A stretch of DNA of 64,000 bases. It comes from an uncultured Massilia sp. (GTDB lineage Bacteria > Pseudomonadota > Gammaproteobacteria > Burkholderiales > Burkholderiaceae). Position numbers and translations under genes: made by a program. The stretch lies in assembly GCA_946481275.1 (NCBI GenBank), contig CAMLMV010000013.1:62001-126000 (forward strand), in the 5' to 3' direction. The notes beneath the pieces were generated by a model. The model searched no databases. It saw nothing but the letters and a program-made list of their open reading frames with translations, and was not told the origin of the DNA. Of the stretch, positions 47,631-58,282 are shown piece after piece (the stretch's first letter is position 1; every line of letters starts with the position of its first letter).

Positions 47631-49970
47631 ATGTTCAAGTTCAACAAGAGTTTCGCGGCCGTGGCCATGGCCGTCGTTTCCGTTGCCGCTTCCGCGCAGG
47701 ATACTAGCAAGTCTGATCTCTTCAATCAGGAGCCCGCTGCGACCTCCACGACTCCGAACCTGGGCGAGGTCGCGCCCACCGCTGAAGCACGCAAGGTCCG
47801 TATCACCAACAACCAGCTCAGCGAACTGGGTGCAGGTGTTCCGCGGCTGGCCGAAGCGCAGCGTCGCCCGAACGCGACTCAGCAGCAAAAGGGGCAGGTC
47901 CCCGCGGTCAAGGCGCCGAGCGAATTCCAGAAGTTCATTGCGGATAACACCGGCACGCTGCTTCCGATTTTTGGTTCCGAATTTTTTGACAATACCCCGT
48001 CCACATTCGCGCCGATTTCCAATGCGCCGGTACCTTCCGATTATCCGCTGGGGCCGGGGGATGAATTGATGATCCGTGGCTCGGGCACGATCGATATCGA
48101 TTACCGCGCTATGATCGACCGTAACGGCATGATTGCGATCCCGACTATCGGCAGTGTGCCGCTGGCTGGCGTGAAGGCGGGCGACGCGCAGAACGTCATT
48201 CGGGCCGCCGTCGGCCGCCTGTACAAAGGCGTGACCGTCAACGTGACTTTCGGTCAGCTGCGCGCCATTACCGTGTACGTGGTGGGACAAGCGAATCGTC
48301 CGGGCACCTACACTGTGTCGAGTTTGTCGACGTTGGTAACCGCATTATTTGCCAGCGGCGGCCCGAGCGCGAATGGCAGTATGCGCCATGTGCAGGTCAA
48401 GCGTGGCGGCAAACTGGCTGCAGAACTCGACCTTTATTCGTTCATTGCCAAAGGCGACAAGTCCGCAGATATCAAGCTGCTGGATGGCGATACGATTTAT
48501 ATTCCTCCCGCGGGCGGTTTTGTGGCATTGACAGGCAAGGTCAATAGCCCTGCCGTGTATGAATTGAAGGACAATGGCGAAACCATCGCATCCTTGCTTG
48601 GCTTTGCCGGTGGTCTGCCGGTTGTAGCGGACCCGCGTCGTGCCTATCTTGAACGCATCGATCCGAGCAAGAACCAGCCGCGTAGCGTGGAAGAATTCGC
48701 GCTGAACACGGCAGGCCTGCAGCGCTCGCTGAAGAATGGAGATGTGCTCAACATCACCTCCATCACTCCGGACTTCTCCAATGCCGTGATTTTGCGCGGC
48801 AATGTCGACCAGCCGGTGCGTGCGCCGTTCAAGCAGGGGATGCGCGTCAGCGACTTGATCCCGAGTCGTGAATACCTGATTACTCGCGAATCGACCAAGC
48901 GCCAGAATAACGTCGTGGCGACGGGAGATAACGAGAAAGACACCACCGAAGACTCGACGAAGCTTGCCTCGCGTATCGGCAGCCTGATCGATCCGGTCAA
49001 TTGGGATTATGCGGTCATCGAGCGGGTCAACCGGAGTGACTTGAGCGTCAAGCTGATCCCTTTCAACCTGGGGGCGGTGTTCTCCAACCCGAACGGCCCG
49101 GACAACGTTCAGCTGCAGCCCGGCGATACCGTTACCATCTTCTCGCAGGAAGACGTGGCGGTGCCGATGGACAAGCGTCAGGTGTTTGTCCGTATCGAAG
49201 GAGAGGTCAAGGTGCCGGGCGTGTACCAGATGACGGCTGGCGATACGCTGCAGAACTTGATTGCCAAGGCAGGCGGCCCAACCGGAAACGCTTACCTGTT
49301 CGGTACCGGCTTCTATCGTGAGGAAGTCAGGAAGGAACAGACAGCGAACCTGCAACGCGCCGCGGACCGCCTGGAGACGCAGTTGCGTAGCGAGCAAGCG
49401 CGTCAATTGGCCAATCTCCGGGGGGCGAATTCGGCGGAGGCTGCGGCTTTGAGTGCCCAGCTTGAATCTGAACGTCGTACCGCCGAAGAACGTATTGCTC
49501 GCTTCCGTAAGTTGCAGCCGACTGGCCGTATTGCTTTCGGCCTCGATCCGACGGAGCGTTCGTTCGCGCGTCTGCCTCAAGTGACACTGCAGAACGGCGA
49601 CCGCCTTGTGGTGCCGTCGAGGCCGGCATTCGTGCACGTGTTCGGCGCCGTGAACGTCGAGGCGTCACCGTTGTGGCGTCCGAATAGCCGTGTCAAGGAT
49701 TACCTGAAAATGGCAGGCACGACTTCGGACGCCGATGTGGATGAAGCCTTTGTGCTGCGCGTCGACGGCACTGTGGTGTCGTCGGATTCGCAGGGTTGGT
49801 TCTTCGGCAAGATCGGCGGTCTTGAAGTTATGCCCGGGGATACGATCGTTGTGCCCGAGAAGGTGGACAAGCAGACCGCATGGAGCAAGTTCATGCAGGG
49901 TGCGCGCGAGTGGACCCAAATCCTGGCGAACTTCGGCTTGGGCGCAGCTGCCATCAAGACCTTGAAGTAA
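47631..49970 (+). CDS. Outer-membrane polysaccharide export protein (OPX/Wza-related, multi-SLBB)
   Basis: A 779-residue export protein. Start at 47631 gives a signal peptide (MFKFNKSFAAVAMAVVSVAASAQ). The polysaccharide-export domain follows (YPLGPGDELMIRGSGTIDIDYRAMIDRNGMIAIPTIGSVPLAG, about residues 140-185), then several SLBB repeats (ITVYVVGQANRPGTYTVSS, VALTGKVNSPAVYELKD, VFVRIEGEVKVPGVYQMTAGDTL, and one near residue 690). A coiled-coil insert rich in Gln/Arg/Glu lies around residues 570-630. It is longer than Wza and lacks a lipobox, so it is the large OPX type. A weak ribosome site precedes the ATG. Confidence 0.9.
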   Translation: MFKFNKSFAAVAMAVVSVAASAQDTSKSDLFNQEPAATSTTPNLGEVAPTAEARKVRITNNQLSELGAGVPRLAEAQRRPNATQQQKGQVPAVKAPSEFQKFIADNTGTLLPIFGSEFFDNTPSTFAPISNAPVPSDYPLGPGDELMIRGSGTIDIDYRAMIDRNGMIAIPTIGSVPLAGVKAGDAQNVIRAAVGRLYKGVTVNVTFGQLRAITVYVVGQANRPGTYTVSSLSTLVTALFASGGPSANGSMRHVQVKRGGKLAAELDLYSFIAKGDKSADIKLLDGDTIYIPPAGGFVALTGKVNSPAVYELKDNGETIASLLGFAGGLPVVADPRRAYLERIDPSKNQPRSVEEFALNTAGLQRSLKNGDVLNITSITPDFSNAVILRGNVDQPVRAPFKQGMRVSDLIPSREYLITRESTKRQNNVVATGDNEKDTTEDSTKLASRIGSLIDPVNWDYAVIERVNRSDLSVKLIPFNLGAVFSNPNGPDNVQLQPGDTVTIFSQEDVAVPMDKRQVFVRIEGEVKVPGVYQMTAGDTLQNLIAKAGGPTGNAYLFGTGFYREEVRKEQTANLQRAADRLETQLRSEQARQLANLRGANSAEAAALSAQLESERRTAEERIARFRKLQPTGRIAFGLDPTERSFARLPQVTLQNGDRLVVPSRPAFVHVFGAVNVEASPLWRPNSRVKDYLKMAGTTSDADVDEAFVLRVDGTVVSSDSQGWFFGKIGGLEVMPGDTIVVPEKVDKQTAWSKFMQGAREWTQILANFGLGAAAIKTLK

Positions 49971-50022
49971 TTGTCAGCGCCGGTTTGGCAGATACGTGTC
50001 ATTTTAGGATAAGCACAGCAGC

Positions 50023-51210
50023 ATGAAAGAAATGCATAACGCCAAGTCCAACCCGTCGGGCGGCGACGAAAAGGACGAAATGGGCCTCGTCGATCTCTTG
50101 GTCATCCTGGTTGAGAATAAGAAGATCATTGCCGGAGTGACTATTGCAGCGGCGCTGGTCGCCGCGATTGTCAGCATGATCCTTCCGCCTTCTTACAAGG
50201 CTACTGTCATGCTTCTGCCGCCGCAGCAGGCGCAAAGCGGCGCGTCCATGCTTTTGTCCCAGCTCGGCGGCCTCGCTGGCGCAGCGGCAGGTGCGGCCGG
50301 GTTGAAGAATCCAACCGATGTGTATGTCAGCATGCTAAAGAGCCGCACGGTTGCCGAGCGCCTGATGGACCGTTTTTCACTGCTAAAGCATTACGAAATG
50401 ACGTCCAAAGAGAAAACCCGGGCGCTTCTGGCGGCGAACTCGGTCATCGCGACCGGCAAGGATGGACTTATTTCGATCCAGGTCGAGGACATGGATCAAA
50501 AGCTGGTCGCACCGCTCGCCAATGGCTATGTCGATGAGCTGGTCAAGCTCACCAGGACGCTGGCGGTGACCGAGGCGGCGCAGCGGCGTTTGTTCTTCGA
50601 GCAGGAACTCGAGCGTTCGAAGGACAAGCTCGCAAAGGCAGAGATGGCGCTCAAATCGGCAATCGAGCAGCGTGGTGTGGTCAGTGTCGACACCGAGAGC
50701 CGTGCTTTATTGGAAACAGTGGCGCGGTTACGGGCCGAAATATCGGCCAAGGAAATCGAGCGCGGCTCCATGGGGGCTTTCGTCACGACCAATCATCCGG
50801 AATACCGGCGGGTGGAAGAATCGCTTCGCAGCCTGCGTGCCGAGTTGTCTCGGCTGGAAAACGGTAGTACGCCCTCGGCCTCCCAGGGGGCGCCCGGTGG
50901 TGGTGGCGCAAATGCCGGAACTGGCGTCCAAAATATTCAGCTGCTGCGTGATGTCAAATACTACCAGATGCTTTACGAACTGCTCGCGAAGCAATACGAG
51001 GCAGCACGTCTGGACGAAGCAAAAGATTCGTCGCTTATTCAGGTGCTGGACCCGGCGATCGAACCGGAGGGGAGGTTCAAGCCGAAGCGAACAATGTTTG
51101 TGATGGTCGCCACCCTGATGGCATTTGTCGTGGCAACCGTTGCTGTCCTGTTGTGGAAAACGATGGACCGCTGGCGCCTCTCGTCCCGCTCTTCTGCGCG
51201 GTCGGGTTAA
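50023..51210 (+). CDS. Wzz-family polysaccharide chain-length/co-polymerase protein
   Basis: A 395-residue inner-membrane protein. The N-terminal helix (KKIIAGVTIAAALVAAIVSMIL, about residues 32-53) is followed by a large periplasmic coiled-coil domain, a GNVR-type C-terminal motif region (LLRDVKYYQMLYELLAKQYEAARLDEAK) and a second helix near the C-terminus (MFVMVATLMAFVVATVAVLLW). No tyrosine-kinase domain is fused. It works with the OPX protein and a polymerase to set chain length. It starts 52 bp after the export gene. Confidence 0.9.
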   Translation: MKEMHNAKSNPSGGDEKDEMGLVDLLVILVENKKIIAGVTIAAALVAAIVSMILPPSYKATVMLLPPQQAQSGASMLLSQLGGLAGAAAGAAGLKNPTDVYVSMLKSRTVAERLMDRFSLLKHYEMTSKEKTRALLAANSVIATGKDGLISIQVEDMDQKLVAPLANGYVDELVKLTRTLAVTEAAQRRLFFEQELERSKDKLAKAEMALKSAIEQRGVVSVDTESRALLETVARLRAEISAKEIERGSMGAFVTTNHPEYRRVEESLRSLRAELSRLENGSTPSASQGAPGGGGANAGTGVQNIQLLRDVKYYQMLYELLAKQYEAARLDEAKDSSLIQVLDPAIEPEGRFKPKRTMFVMVATLMAFVVATVAVLLWKTMDRWRLSSRSSARSG

Positions 51211-51503
51211 CTCGAGTTAAGCCGAGGTTTGACATAACACTTCTTCAAAGGCTGGCTGCAGGCGATATGAAATGCGCAGAAATCGAAGAGGGATGCGCGC
51301 CTCTCATCCCAAGGCTACGAGGCTGTTATAAGTGATAACGCAACACTGATCGGCATGGACCCTGGTAGTAATGTGGGGTAGAATGTTCAAGTTTGTACAA
51401 AAAATCGGGTAGTTGTAATCATGACCGCACTCGTCAAATAGTGCATGGCCTTTTAGAAAATATTCAGCAGCTCGCGCCTCTCGCAGGAAGTCGGGTCACT
51501 TTT
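51211..51503 (+). promoter_or_regulatory. Intergenic region with promoter before the EPS regulator
   Basis: TGGACC (51356-51361) and TAGAAT (51379-51384) with a 17-bp spacer form a plausible promoter, preceded by a GGGATG/CATCCC inverted repeat near 51290-51310. A regulator-manC promoter internal to the locus would separate export genes from sugar genes. Confidence 0.4.
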
Positions 51504-51857
51504 ATGACAAGTCGCCAGACAAAACTACAAGAAGACACGTATTTTCGGGTGATGCGCATTTTGCAGGAAAATCCAGATTTGACCCAGCGCGAACTGGCCG
51601 AAAGGCTCGGTATCAGCGTAAGTGGATTGAATTACTGTCTCAAGGCCTTGATGGAAAAAGGCCTAGTGAAGATGAAAAACTTTGCCTATTCCAAAAACAA
51701 ATTCGGCTACGTTTATGTGCTCACGCCGAGCGGCATGACGGAAAAAGCTGCCATTACCCATCGATTTCTTCAACGGAAGATCGCAGAGTATGAAGCGCTG
51801 AAGTTGGAAATCGAGGCGCTTACGTCCGAGGTTGAAATGTCGACCGGGAAGGAATGA
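51504..51857 (+). CDS. EPS-associated MarR-type transcriptional regulator
   Basis: A 117-residue winged-helix protein. The segment DTYFRVMRILQENPDLTQRELAERLGISVSGLNYCLKALMEKGLVKMKNF is a complete HTH with wing, followed by YVLTPSGMTEKAAITHRFLQRKI and a helical tail. This is the form of the small MarR-type regulators that occur specifically inside exopolysaccharide loci. Start at 51504 (MTSRQTKLQ); the longer frame from 51393 is not family-like. It lies 7 bp before manC, and likely controls the locus, perhaps through the dyad at 47392 (inference). Confidence 0.87.
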   Translation: MTSRQTKLQEDTYFRVMRILQENPDLTQRELAERLGISVSGLNYCLKALMEKGLVKMKNFAYSKNKFGYVYVLTPSGMTEKAAITHRFLQRKIAEYEALKLEIEALTSEVEMSTGKE

Positions 51858-51864
51858 AAATAGT

Positions 51865-53313
51865 ATGATTAACGTTACGCCCGTCATTCTCTGCGGGGGA
51901 TCCGGCACACGTCTTTGGCCTCTTTCTCGAGCTGGTCTTCCAAAACAGTTTCTCTGTCTTACCGGCAATGACAGTCTGTTTCAACAGGCTGTGCAGCGGC
52001 TTTCCAAGCTGGGAAGTGCACGCATCGAGATCGCCTCACCACTTATCGTTACGGGGGAGGATCATCGCTTCCTGGTTTTGGAACAGTTGCGTGAGACCGG
52101 TATCGACATGGGATATGCGCTGCTCGAGCCCCTGGGACGCAATACGGCACCGGCGCTTACCATGGCCGCGCTGGCCGCAACGGAGGGCGGAAGTGATCCA
52201 GTCCTGGTAGTTGCTCCGGCCGACCAGGCTGTAGCTGACCCTGCAGCCTTTACAACTGCAACACAGGCAGCGGTTGAGGAAGCCGCAAACGGTACGATCG
52301 TCATCCTGGGTGTGAAGCCTGATCGGGCGGAGACCGGTTACGGCTATATTCAAATCGGTGGCGGCAGTGCGAATGAGGTCGCCCGAACAGTCAAGCGGTT
52401 TGTCGAAAAGCCGAACGAGGCAACTGCAGAGGCCTATCTGGCCGAAGGTGGCTACTACTGGAACGCAGGAATGTTTGTGCTCAAGGCTTCGGTTTGGCTG
52501 ACAGCTATCGAACAATTCCGTCCTGACATTCTTGAAGCGACTCGTGCAGCGTGGGAAAAGCGCGCTGTCGATGCTCAGTTCGTGCGTCCGAGCAAAGCTG
52601 ACTTTGCAGCCATTCCGTCCGAATCTGTCGACTACGCCGCGATCGAGTTTTGTCCCGGTAGTCAATTTGCGATCAAAATGGTGGCGCTCGATGCGGGCTG
52701 GAGTGACCTGGGTGCCTGGGATGCAGTCTGGAAGGTTTTGCCCAAGGACGAAAGCGGCAACGCCCATATTGGCGACGTGCTGACGACGGATAGCCGTAAT
52801 ACGCTGGTTCACGCTACCAGTCGTCTGGTCGGCGTGGTAGGGGTGGAAGACATCATCGTGATTGAAACTCCCGATGCGGTACTGGTTGCCGACAAGTCCC
52901 GCAGTCAGGATGTCAAGCATATCGTGAATGCACTCGCGCAACAGAAGCGCGAAGAACATGCCTTGCATCGTAAAGTCCACCGGCCCTGGGGCTGGTACGA
53001 CAGTATCGACGAAGAAGGGCGCTTCAAAGTGAAGCGCATCCAGGTCAAGCCTAAAGCCAGCCTGAGCCTGCAAAAGCATCACCACCGTGCCGAGCACTGG
53101 ATTGTAGTAAAGGGCACAGCAGAAATTACTAACGGCGACAAAGTCATCCTTTTGACGGAAAATCAGTCCACGTACATTCCTCTCGGCGAAGTGCATCGAT
53201 TAGCCAATCCTGGGGCGATCCCCCTCGAAATTATCGAAGTGCAGTCTGGCAGCTATCTCGGTGAGGATGACATCGTTCGCTATGAAGACAACTATGGAAG
53301 GAACGTACAATGA
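51865..53313 (+). CDS. manC: Mannose-1-phosphate guanylyltransferase/mannose-6-phosphate isomerase
   Basis: A 482-residue bifunctional type II enzyme making GDP-mannose. The N-terminal nucleotidyltransferase has [21 protein letters not shown] and NAGMFVLKA. The C-terminal cupin-type isomerase has [33 protein letters not shown] and the EVHRLANPG motif. Start at 51865 follows GGAAGGA at a longish spacing. The stop overlaps fcl by ATGA. With gmd and fcl it supplies GDP-mannose and GDP-L-fucose. Confidence 0.95.
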   Translation: MINVTPVILCGGSGTRLWPLSRAGLPKQFLCLTGNDSLFQQAVQRLSKLGSARIEIASPLIVTGEDHRFLVLEQLRETGIDMGYALLEPLGRNTAPALTMAALAATEGGSDPVLVVAPADQAVADPAAFTTATQAAVEEAANGTIVILGVKPDRAETGYGYIQIGGGSANEVARTVKRFVEKPNEATAEAYLAEGGYYWNAGMFVLKASVWLTAIEQFRPDILEATRAAWEKRAVDAQFVRPSKADFAAIPSESVDYAAIEFCPGSQFAIKMVALDAGWSDLGAWDAVWKVLPKDESGNAHIGDVLTTDSRNTLVHATSRLVGVVGVEDIIVIETPDAVLVADKSRSQDVKHIVNALAQQKREEHALHRKVHRPWGWYDSIDEEGRFKVKRIQVKPKASLSLQKHHHRAEHWIVVKGTAEITNGDKVILLTENQSTYIPLGEVHRLANPGAIPLEIIEVQSGSYLGEDDIVRYEDNYGRNVQ

Positions 53314-54278
53314 GGTCCCCGAAGATTTACGTTGCTGGACACCGAGGCATGGTCGGCTCCGCCATTGTGCGCGCCCTCCGGGCACAGGGTCACACCAATA
53401 TCGTCACCCGCACTCACGCCGAGCTTGATCTCACGGATCAGGCGGCGGTGCGGGCCTTTTTTGCGGTCGAGAAGCCGGACCAGGTCTATATGGCGGCAGC
53501 GAAGGTCGGCGGTATCCACGCCAATAATACCTATCCGGCCGATTTCATTTACCAGAACCTCATGGTCCAGGCGAACGTCGTTGAAGCTGCTTTTCGCAAC
53601 GGCGTGAGAAAACTGCTTTTCCTCGGTTCCAGCTGCATCTATCCCAAACTCGCTTCTCAACCAATGAGCGAGACGGCACTACTTACCGGTACGCTCGAGC
53701 CTACGAACGAGCCTTACGCGATAGCCAAGATTGCCGGGATCAAGCTCTGCGAAAGCTATAACCGCCAGTACGGACAGAGCCACGGTGTCGACTATCGCAG
53801 CGTGATGCCAACTAATCTCTACGGCCCGGGCGACAACTATCACCCGGAAAACTCGCACGTCATTCCAGCCCTCATCCGACGCTTCCATGAGGCGAAAGTG
53901 AACAATGCCCCATCCGTGACCATCTGGGGTACCGGCACGCCGCGCCGCGAGTTTTTGTACGTAGATGACATGGCTGCGGCGAGCATCCACGTCATGAATC
54001 TCGATCCCGAGATCTTTGCCGCCAATACCCTGCCGATGCTCAGCCACATCAATGTGGGCTGCCAAAAAGATATCTCCATCCTTGAAGCTGCCCAGCTTAT
54101 CGCGCGGACTGTGGGCTACAAAGGCGAGATCGTGACCGACCCGAGCAAGCCAGACGGGACGCCCCGTAAGCTCATGGACAGCTCGCGCCTCAACAGCCTT
54201 GGGTGGACGCCCAAGACCAGCTTGGCCGAGGGCCTCGCCGTTGCATATATGGATTTCCAGGAGTTACACAGCGCATGA
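53310..54278 (+). CDS. fcl: GDP-L-fucose synthase
   Basis: A 322-residue SDR epimerase/reductase converting GDP-4-keto-6-deoxymannose to GDP-L-fucose. It has the NADP-binding motif [11 protein letters not shown] (about residues 9-19), the fucose-synthase block [22 protein letters not shown], the Ser in [16 protein letters not shown] and catalytic YAIAK (YxxxK). Also typical are [24 protein letters not shown] and [13 protein letters not shown]. It is translationally coupled to both manC and gmd by 4-bp ATGA overlaps. The unusual point is only gene order (fcl before gmd). Confidence 0.95.
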   Translation: MRSPKIYVAGHRGMVGSAIVRALRAQGHTNIVTRTHAELDLTDQAAVRAFFAVEKPDQVYMAAAKVGGIHANNTYPADFIYQNLMVQANVVEAAFRNGVRKLLFLGSSCIYPKLASQPMSETALLTGTLEPTNEPYAIAKIAGIKLCESYNRQYGQSHGVDYRSVMPTNLYGPGDNYHPENSHVIPALIRRFHEAKVNNAPSVTIWGTGTPRREFLYVDDMAAASIHVMNLDPEIFAANTLPMLSHINVGCQKDISILEAAQLIARTVGYKGEIVTDPSKPDGTPRKLMDSSRLNSLGWTPKTSLAEGLAVAYMDFQELHSA

Positions 54279-55414
54279 CGACCACAAACACGACAAAGAA
54301 TAAAGTCGCCCTCATTACGGGCATTACGGGCCAGGATGGTTCCTATCTTGCGGAGTTTCTCCTCGAGAAGGGGTATATCGTTCACGGTATCAAGCGGCGC
54401 GGCAGCCTTTTGAATACCCAGCGTGTGGACCACATCTATCAGGATCCGCACATCACCAATGCGCGGCTGAAGCTGCATTACGGCGACCTGTCCGACACCA
54501 GCAATCTCGTGCGCATCGTCCAGGAAACCCAGCCGGATGAAATCTACAATCTCGGGGCGATGAGCCATGTGGCGGTGAGCTTCGAGAGCCCTGAATATAC
54601 GGCCGACGTGGATGCCATCGGTACGCTGCGGATTCTCGAGGCAATCCGTATCCTCGGCCTGGAGAAGAAAACCCGGTTCTACCAGGCTTCCACCAGCGAA
54701 CTCTATGGACTGGTCCAGGAAATTCCGCAGAAGGAAACGACCCCATTTTATCCGCGCAGCCCCTATGCAGTGGCCAAGCTCTACGCCTACTGGATCGTCG
54801 TGAACTACCGTGAGGCCTACGGCATGTATGCCTGCAACGGCATTCTGTTCAATCACGAGTCGCCTCGCCGCGGCGAGACTTTCGTCACCCGTAAGATCAC
54901 GCGCGGCCTGGCAAACATCGCCCAGGGCCTGGAGGACTGCCTTTACCTGGGCAACCTGGATGCGCTGCGTGACTGGGGCCATGCGAAAGACTACGTGCGC
55001 ATGCAATGGATGATGCTGCAGCAGGAAAAGCCCGAAGACTTCGTGATCGCGACGGGCGTGCAGTACAGCGTGCGCCAGTTCATCGATTGGAGTGCGTGTG
55101 AACTGGGCATTACGCTCCGCTTCGAAGGCCACGGTGTGGAAGAGATCGGCGTTGTCGAGAAGATCGAGGGCGACAATGCCTTGGCCTTGAAGGTAGGTCA
55201 GGTCATCGTACGTGTTGACCCGCGCTACTTCCGCCCGACCGAGGTCGAGACGCTGTTGGGTGATCCTTCGAATGCAAAGGCAAAGCTCGGCTGGACGCCT
55301 GAGGTTACCGTACAGGAAATGTGTGCGGAAATGGTTGCGTCCGACCTCATGGCCGCGAAGCAGCATGCACTGCTCAAGGCCAATGGCTTTGACGTGAATG
55401 TGAGCGTGGAGTAA
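54275..55414 (+). CDS. gmd: GDP-mannose 4,6-dehydratase
   Basis: A 379-residue SDR enzyme forming GDP-4-keto-6-deoxy-D-mannose. It has [23 protein letters not shown] (GxxGxxG), the [16 protein letters not shown] block, [13 protein letters not shown], the active-site segment [15 protein letters not shown] with [10 protein letters not shown] (Tyr/Lys), and the [17 protein letters not shown] loop specific to Gmd. The start at 54275 overlaps fcl by ATGA. The next gene begins with GTG directly after its stop. Confidence 0.96.
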   Translation: MTTTNTTKNKVALITGITGQDGSYLAEFLLEKGYIVHGIKRRGSLLNTQRVDHIYQDPHITNARLKLHYGDLSDTSNLVRIVQETQPDEIYNLGAMSHVAVSFESPEYTADVDAIGTLRILEAIRILGLEKKTRFYQASTSELYGLVQEIPQKETTPFYPRSPYAVAKLYAYWIVVNYREAYGMYACNGILFNHESPRRGETFVTRKITRGLANIAQGLEDCLYLGNLDALRDWGHAKDYVRMQWMMLQQEKPEDFVIATGVQYSVRQFIDWSACELGITLRFEGHGVEEIGVVEKIEGDNALALKVGQVIVRVDPRYFRPTEVETLLGDPSNAKAKLGWTPEVTVQEMCAEMVASDLMAAKQHALLKANGFDVNVSVE

Positions 55415-56419
55415 GTGACAGCCGTGGCGATCGCAAAGCTGGCTGATGGGCGCGAGTTTGACGCGGGCGAAGGCATCTCCCTGCTCGATGCTGCGCTCGC
55501 CGCCGGCATTGTGCTTCCTTACAGCTGCCGGACAGGGCGCTGCAGTACCTGCAAGGCGAAGGTGCGCAGCGGGAGCACCCGCGTCATCATTGGGGAGTCG
55601 GGCCTCGTGCCAGGCGAATCGGATGAGGGCTGGATCCTGACGTGCGCCCGTACTGCCACTTCCGATGTCGTCCTCGAGGCAGAGGATCTTGCTGGCGTGG
55701 CGCTCCCTGCACCTAAGACGCTGCCCTGCCGTATCGCGCAGCTGGAGCATCTGGCACCGGACGTCCTCAAGGTCGTGCTCCGGTTTCCGCCAACGGCCGA
55801 CTTTGCTTTCATTCCTGGGCAATACGTTGATCTGATCGGGCCGACCGGCACGCGCCGCAGCTATTCGCTCGCGAATGCAAGTTTCGCCGAAAAGACACTG
55901 GAACTGCACATCCGTGCGGTGGAGGGCGGTGCCATGAGCCAGTACTGGTTTGGACAAGCCAAGGTCAATGACCTGCTTCGCTTGTACGGTCCATTGGGCA
56001 CATTCTTCTTGCGCGATATTGCTGGTAATGACTTAATATTGTTAGCGACTGGTACAGGTATCGCACCTATCAAGGCCATGCTGGAGTCGGTCGTGCATTT
56101 GCCTGTCGAACAACGCCCGAGGTCGTTGACCGTATTTTGGGGGGGGCGCAAGAGTCACGACCTCTATCTGGACGTAGCCGGCATACCCGGGGATCATGCA
56201 TATATTCCTGTCCTTTCTCGCCCGGATGAAGAATGGTCTGGCGCCAAAGGATATGTCCAGGATGTTTTAGTGGCTTCGAATCGGCCCCTGGAGGAAGCGG
56301 CGGTCTACGCGTGCGGATCCGACACGATGATTCGTAGCGCCAAAGAAGCCCTGATCAAGCGTGGACTCCCATCAGGCCGGTTTTACTCGGACGCGTTTGT
56401 CTCTTCAGGCGTGAACTAA
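55415..56419 (+). CDS. ddhD: CDP-6-deoxy-delta-3,4-glucoseen reductase (E3, DdhD/AscD-type)
   Basis: A 334-residue iron-sulfur flavoprotein. The N-terminal plant-type ferredoxin domain carries the [2Fe-2S] ligands in [14 protein letters not shown] and the later LTCARTA Cys. An FAD domain ([10 protein letters not shown]) and NAD domain ([25 protein letters not shown]) follow. It passes electrons from NADH to RfbH (E1) in 3-deoxygenation of CDP-4-keto-6-deoxyglucose. The start is GTG at 55415, abutting the gmd stop; a second in-frame GTG lies 9 bp on. Placement before rfbFGH supports this role over a general oxygenase reductase. Confidence 0.9.
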   Translation: MTAVAIAKLADGREFDAGEGISLLDAALAAGIVLPYSCRTGRCSTCKAKVRSGSTRVIIGESGLVPGESDEGWILTCARTATSDVVLEAEDLAGVALPAPKTLPCRIAQLEHLAPDVLKVVLRFPPTADFAFIPGQYVDLIGPTGTRRSYSLANASFAEKTLELHIRAVEGGAMSQYWFGQAKVNDLLRLYGPLGTFFLRDIAGNDLILLATGTGIAPIKAMLESVVHLPVEQRPRSLTVFWGGRKSHDLYLDVAGIPGDHAYIPVLSRPDEEWSGAKGYVQDVLVASNRPLEEAAVYACGSDTMIRSAKEALIKRGLPSGRFYSDAFVSSGVN

Positions 56420-56438
56420 ATTCCTAACAGGTGTTTTA

Positions 56439-57212
56439 ATGAAGGCAGTAATTCTGGCAGGCGGGCTCGGTACCAGACTGAGTGAGGAAACCTCCGTTCG
56501 ACCCAAACCGATGGTCGAAATCGGCGGTAAGCCCATTTTATGGCACATCATGAAGATGTACTCCCATTATGGAGTGCATGACTTCGTCATTTGCTGCGGT
56601 TACAAGGGCTTTGTTATCAAGGAGTATTTTGCCAACTACTTCCTGCACATGACCGACGTTACGTTCGACATGCGTAACAACAGCATGGAAGTACATCATA
56701 AACGCGCCGAGCCCTGGAATGTCACGCTGATCGATACCGGCGACGACACGATGACCGGAGGGCGCCTGCAGCGCGTGGCCGATTACGTGCGCGACGAAGA
56801 CGCATTCTGCTTCACCTATGGCGACGGGGTCAGCGATGTCAACATCGGTGCTGCCATCGCGTTCCATCGGGAGCATGGCAAGGCTGCGACACTCACCGCG
56901 ACGTACCCGCCCGGCCGGTTCGGCGCACTCGACATCCAGGGCCAGCAGATCAAACAGTTTATGGAAAAACCGCGTGGTGACGGCTCCATGATCAATGGTG
57001 GGTTCTTTGTGCTGTCGCCGCGGGTACTCGATTATCTCGAGGGCGACGCAACCGTATGGGAACAGCAACCCTTGCAACGTCTGGCAGCCGACGGTGAGCT
57101 CATGGCATACGAGCATTCCGGTTTTTGGCAACCCATGGACACGCTGCGCGACAAGACCTACCTGGAAGAGCTCTGGTCATCCGGAAAGGCCCCATGGAAA
57201 ACCTGGGCATGA
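56439..57212 (+). CDS. rfbF: Glucose-1-phosphate cytidylyltransferase
   Basis: A 257-residue nucleotidyltransferase making CDP-glucose, first step of the CDP-3,6-dideoxyhexose route (also called ddhA). It has the signature [37 protein letters not shown], then [13 protein letters not shown] and [18 protein letters not shown]. Other typical features are the [12 protein letters not shown] block and the [10 protein letters not shown] end. AGG lies 8 bases before the ATG. The stop overlaps the rfbG start. Confidence 0.96.
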   Translation: MKAVILAGGLGTRLSEETSVRPKPMVEIGGKPILWHIMKMYSHYGVHDFVICCGYKGFVIKEYFANYFLHMTDVTFDMRNNSMEVHHKRAEPWNVTLIDTGDDTMTGGRLQRVADYVRDEDAFCFTYGDGVSDVNIGAAIAFHREHGKAATLTATYPPGRFGALDIQGQQIKQFMEKPRGDGSMINGGFFVLSPRVLDYLEGDATVWEQQPLQRLAADGELMAYEHSGFWQPMDTLRDKTYLEELWSSGKAPWKTWA

Positions 57213-58282
57213 AAACAGAAGCAAGCATCCGCCCTGAATTCTGGCAAGGAAAGCGCGTCCTCCTGACCGGCCACACCGGCTTCAAAGGCAGCTGGCTCAG
57301 TCTTTGGCTCCAGGCTATGGGCGCGCAGTTGCGTGGCGTCGCGCTGGCACCGCCGACGGCGCCGGCGCTGTTCGACGTCGCCCGCGTGGCAGACGGCATG
57401 GACCACCAGGTCGCCGACATCCGGAACTACGACAGCGTGCGGACCCTGATAGCGGAGTACCGGCCGGAAGTCGTGATCCATATGGCCGCCCAGCCTCTGG
57501 TACGCATGTCCTACCATCAGCCGATCGAGACCTATGCCACCAATGTCATGGGCACCGTCCACGTGCTGGAGGCCGCCCGTCATGCCGGCAGCGTGCGAGC
57601 GATCGTCAACATCACCACCGACAAATGCTACGAAAACAAGGAATGGGTCTGGGGATATCGTGAAGATGAACCCATGGGTGGCTATGACCCATATTCCAAC
57701 AGCAAAGGGTGTGCGGAACTCGTCAGCAGTGCCTATCGCAGGTCGTTTCTCCAGTCCGAAGGTATCGCGATGGCCACGGCGCGCGCCGGTAACGTGATCG
57801 GTGGCGGCGACTGGGCGCAGGACAGGCTGGTGCCCGACATCCTTCGCGCCCTGGAAAACGGACAGCCTGTCCAGATCCGCAACCCGCACGCCATCCGCCC
57901 CTGGCAGCACGTGCTGGAGCCATTGTCCGGCTATCTGGTCCTGGCCCAGCGTTTGTATGAGCATGGCCAGGTCGACGCGGAAGGCTGGAACTTCGGCCCG
58001 CGCGACGAAGACGCCAAGCCCGTGCAATGGATCGTAGAGAGATTGTGCCAAGCGTGGGGGCAGGGTGCTGCCTGGGATTTGCAACCAGGCGACCATCCGC
58101 ACGAAGCGAGCTATCTCAAACTGGATATTTCCAAAGCACGGCAGCGCTTGAACTGGGCGCCGCGCTGGCCGCTGCAGATGGCGCTGTCGCGCATTACCGA
58201 CTGGCATCGCGCTTGGTTGGCTGGCGCAGACATGCGCGCATATTGCCTCGAACAAATTTCACAATATCAGACTGAACAATGA
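57209..58282 (+). CDS. rfbG: CDP-glucose 4,6-dehydratase
   Basis: A 357-residue SDR enzyme (also ddhB) that forms CDP-4-keto-6-deoxy-D-glucose. It has [25 protein letters not shown] (NAD site), [62 protein letters not shown] (active Tyr/Lys) and [20 protein letters not shown] use the ATG at 57209, which overlaps the rfbF stop (ATGA); an in-frame ATG at 57194 with GGAAAGG upstream is equally possible. Coupled at the 3' end to rfbH by ATGA. Confidence 0.95.
   Translation: MKTEASIRPEFWQGKRVLLTGHTGFKGSWLSLWLQAMGAQLRGVALAPPTAPALFDVARVADGMDHQVADIRNYDSVRTLIAEYRPEVVIHMAAQPLVRMSYHQPIETYATNVMGTVHVLEAARHAGSVRAIVNITTDKCYENKEWVWGYREDEPMGGYDPYSNSKGCAELVSSAYRRSFLQSEGIAMATARAGNVIGGGDWAQDRLVPDILRALENGQPVQIRNPHAIRPWQHVLEPLSGYLVLAQRLYEHGQVDAEGWNFGPRDEDAKPVQWIVERLCQAWGQGAAWDLQPGDHPHEASYLKLDISKARQRLNWAPRWPLQMALSRITDWHRAWLAGADMRAYCLEQISQYQTEQ

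Noticed and set aside
54116..55957. A 613-codon minus-strand frame across gmd and ddhD
   Set aside because: Opposes two well-recognised enzymes; shadow.
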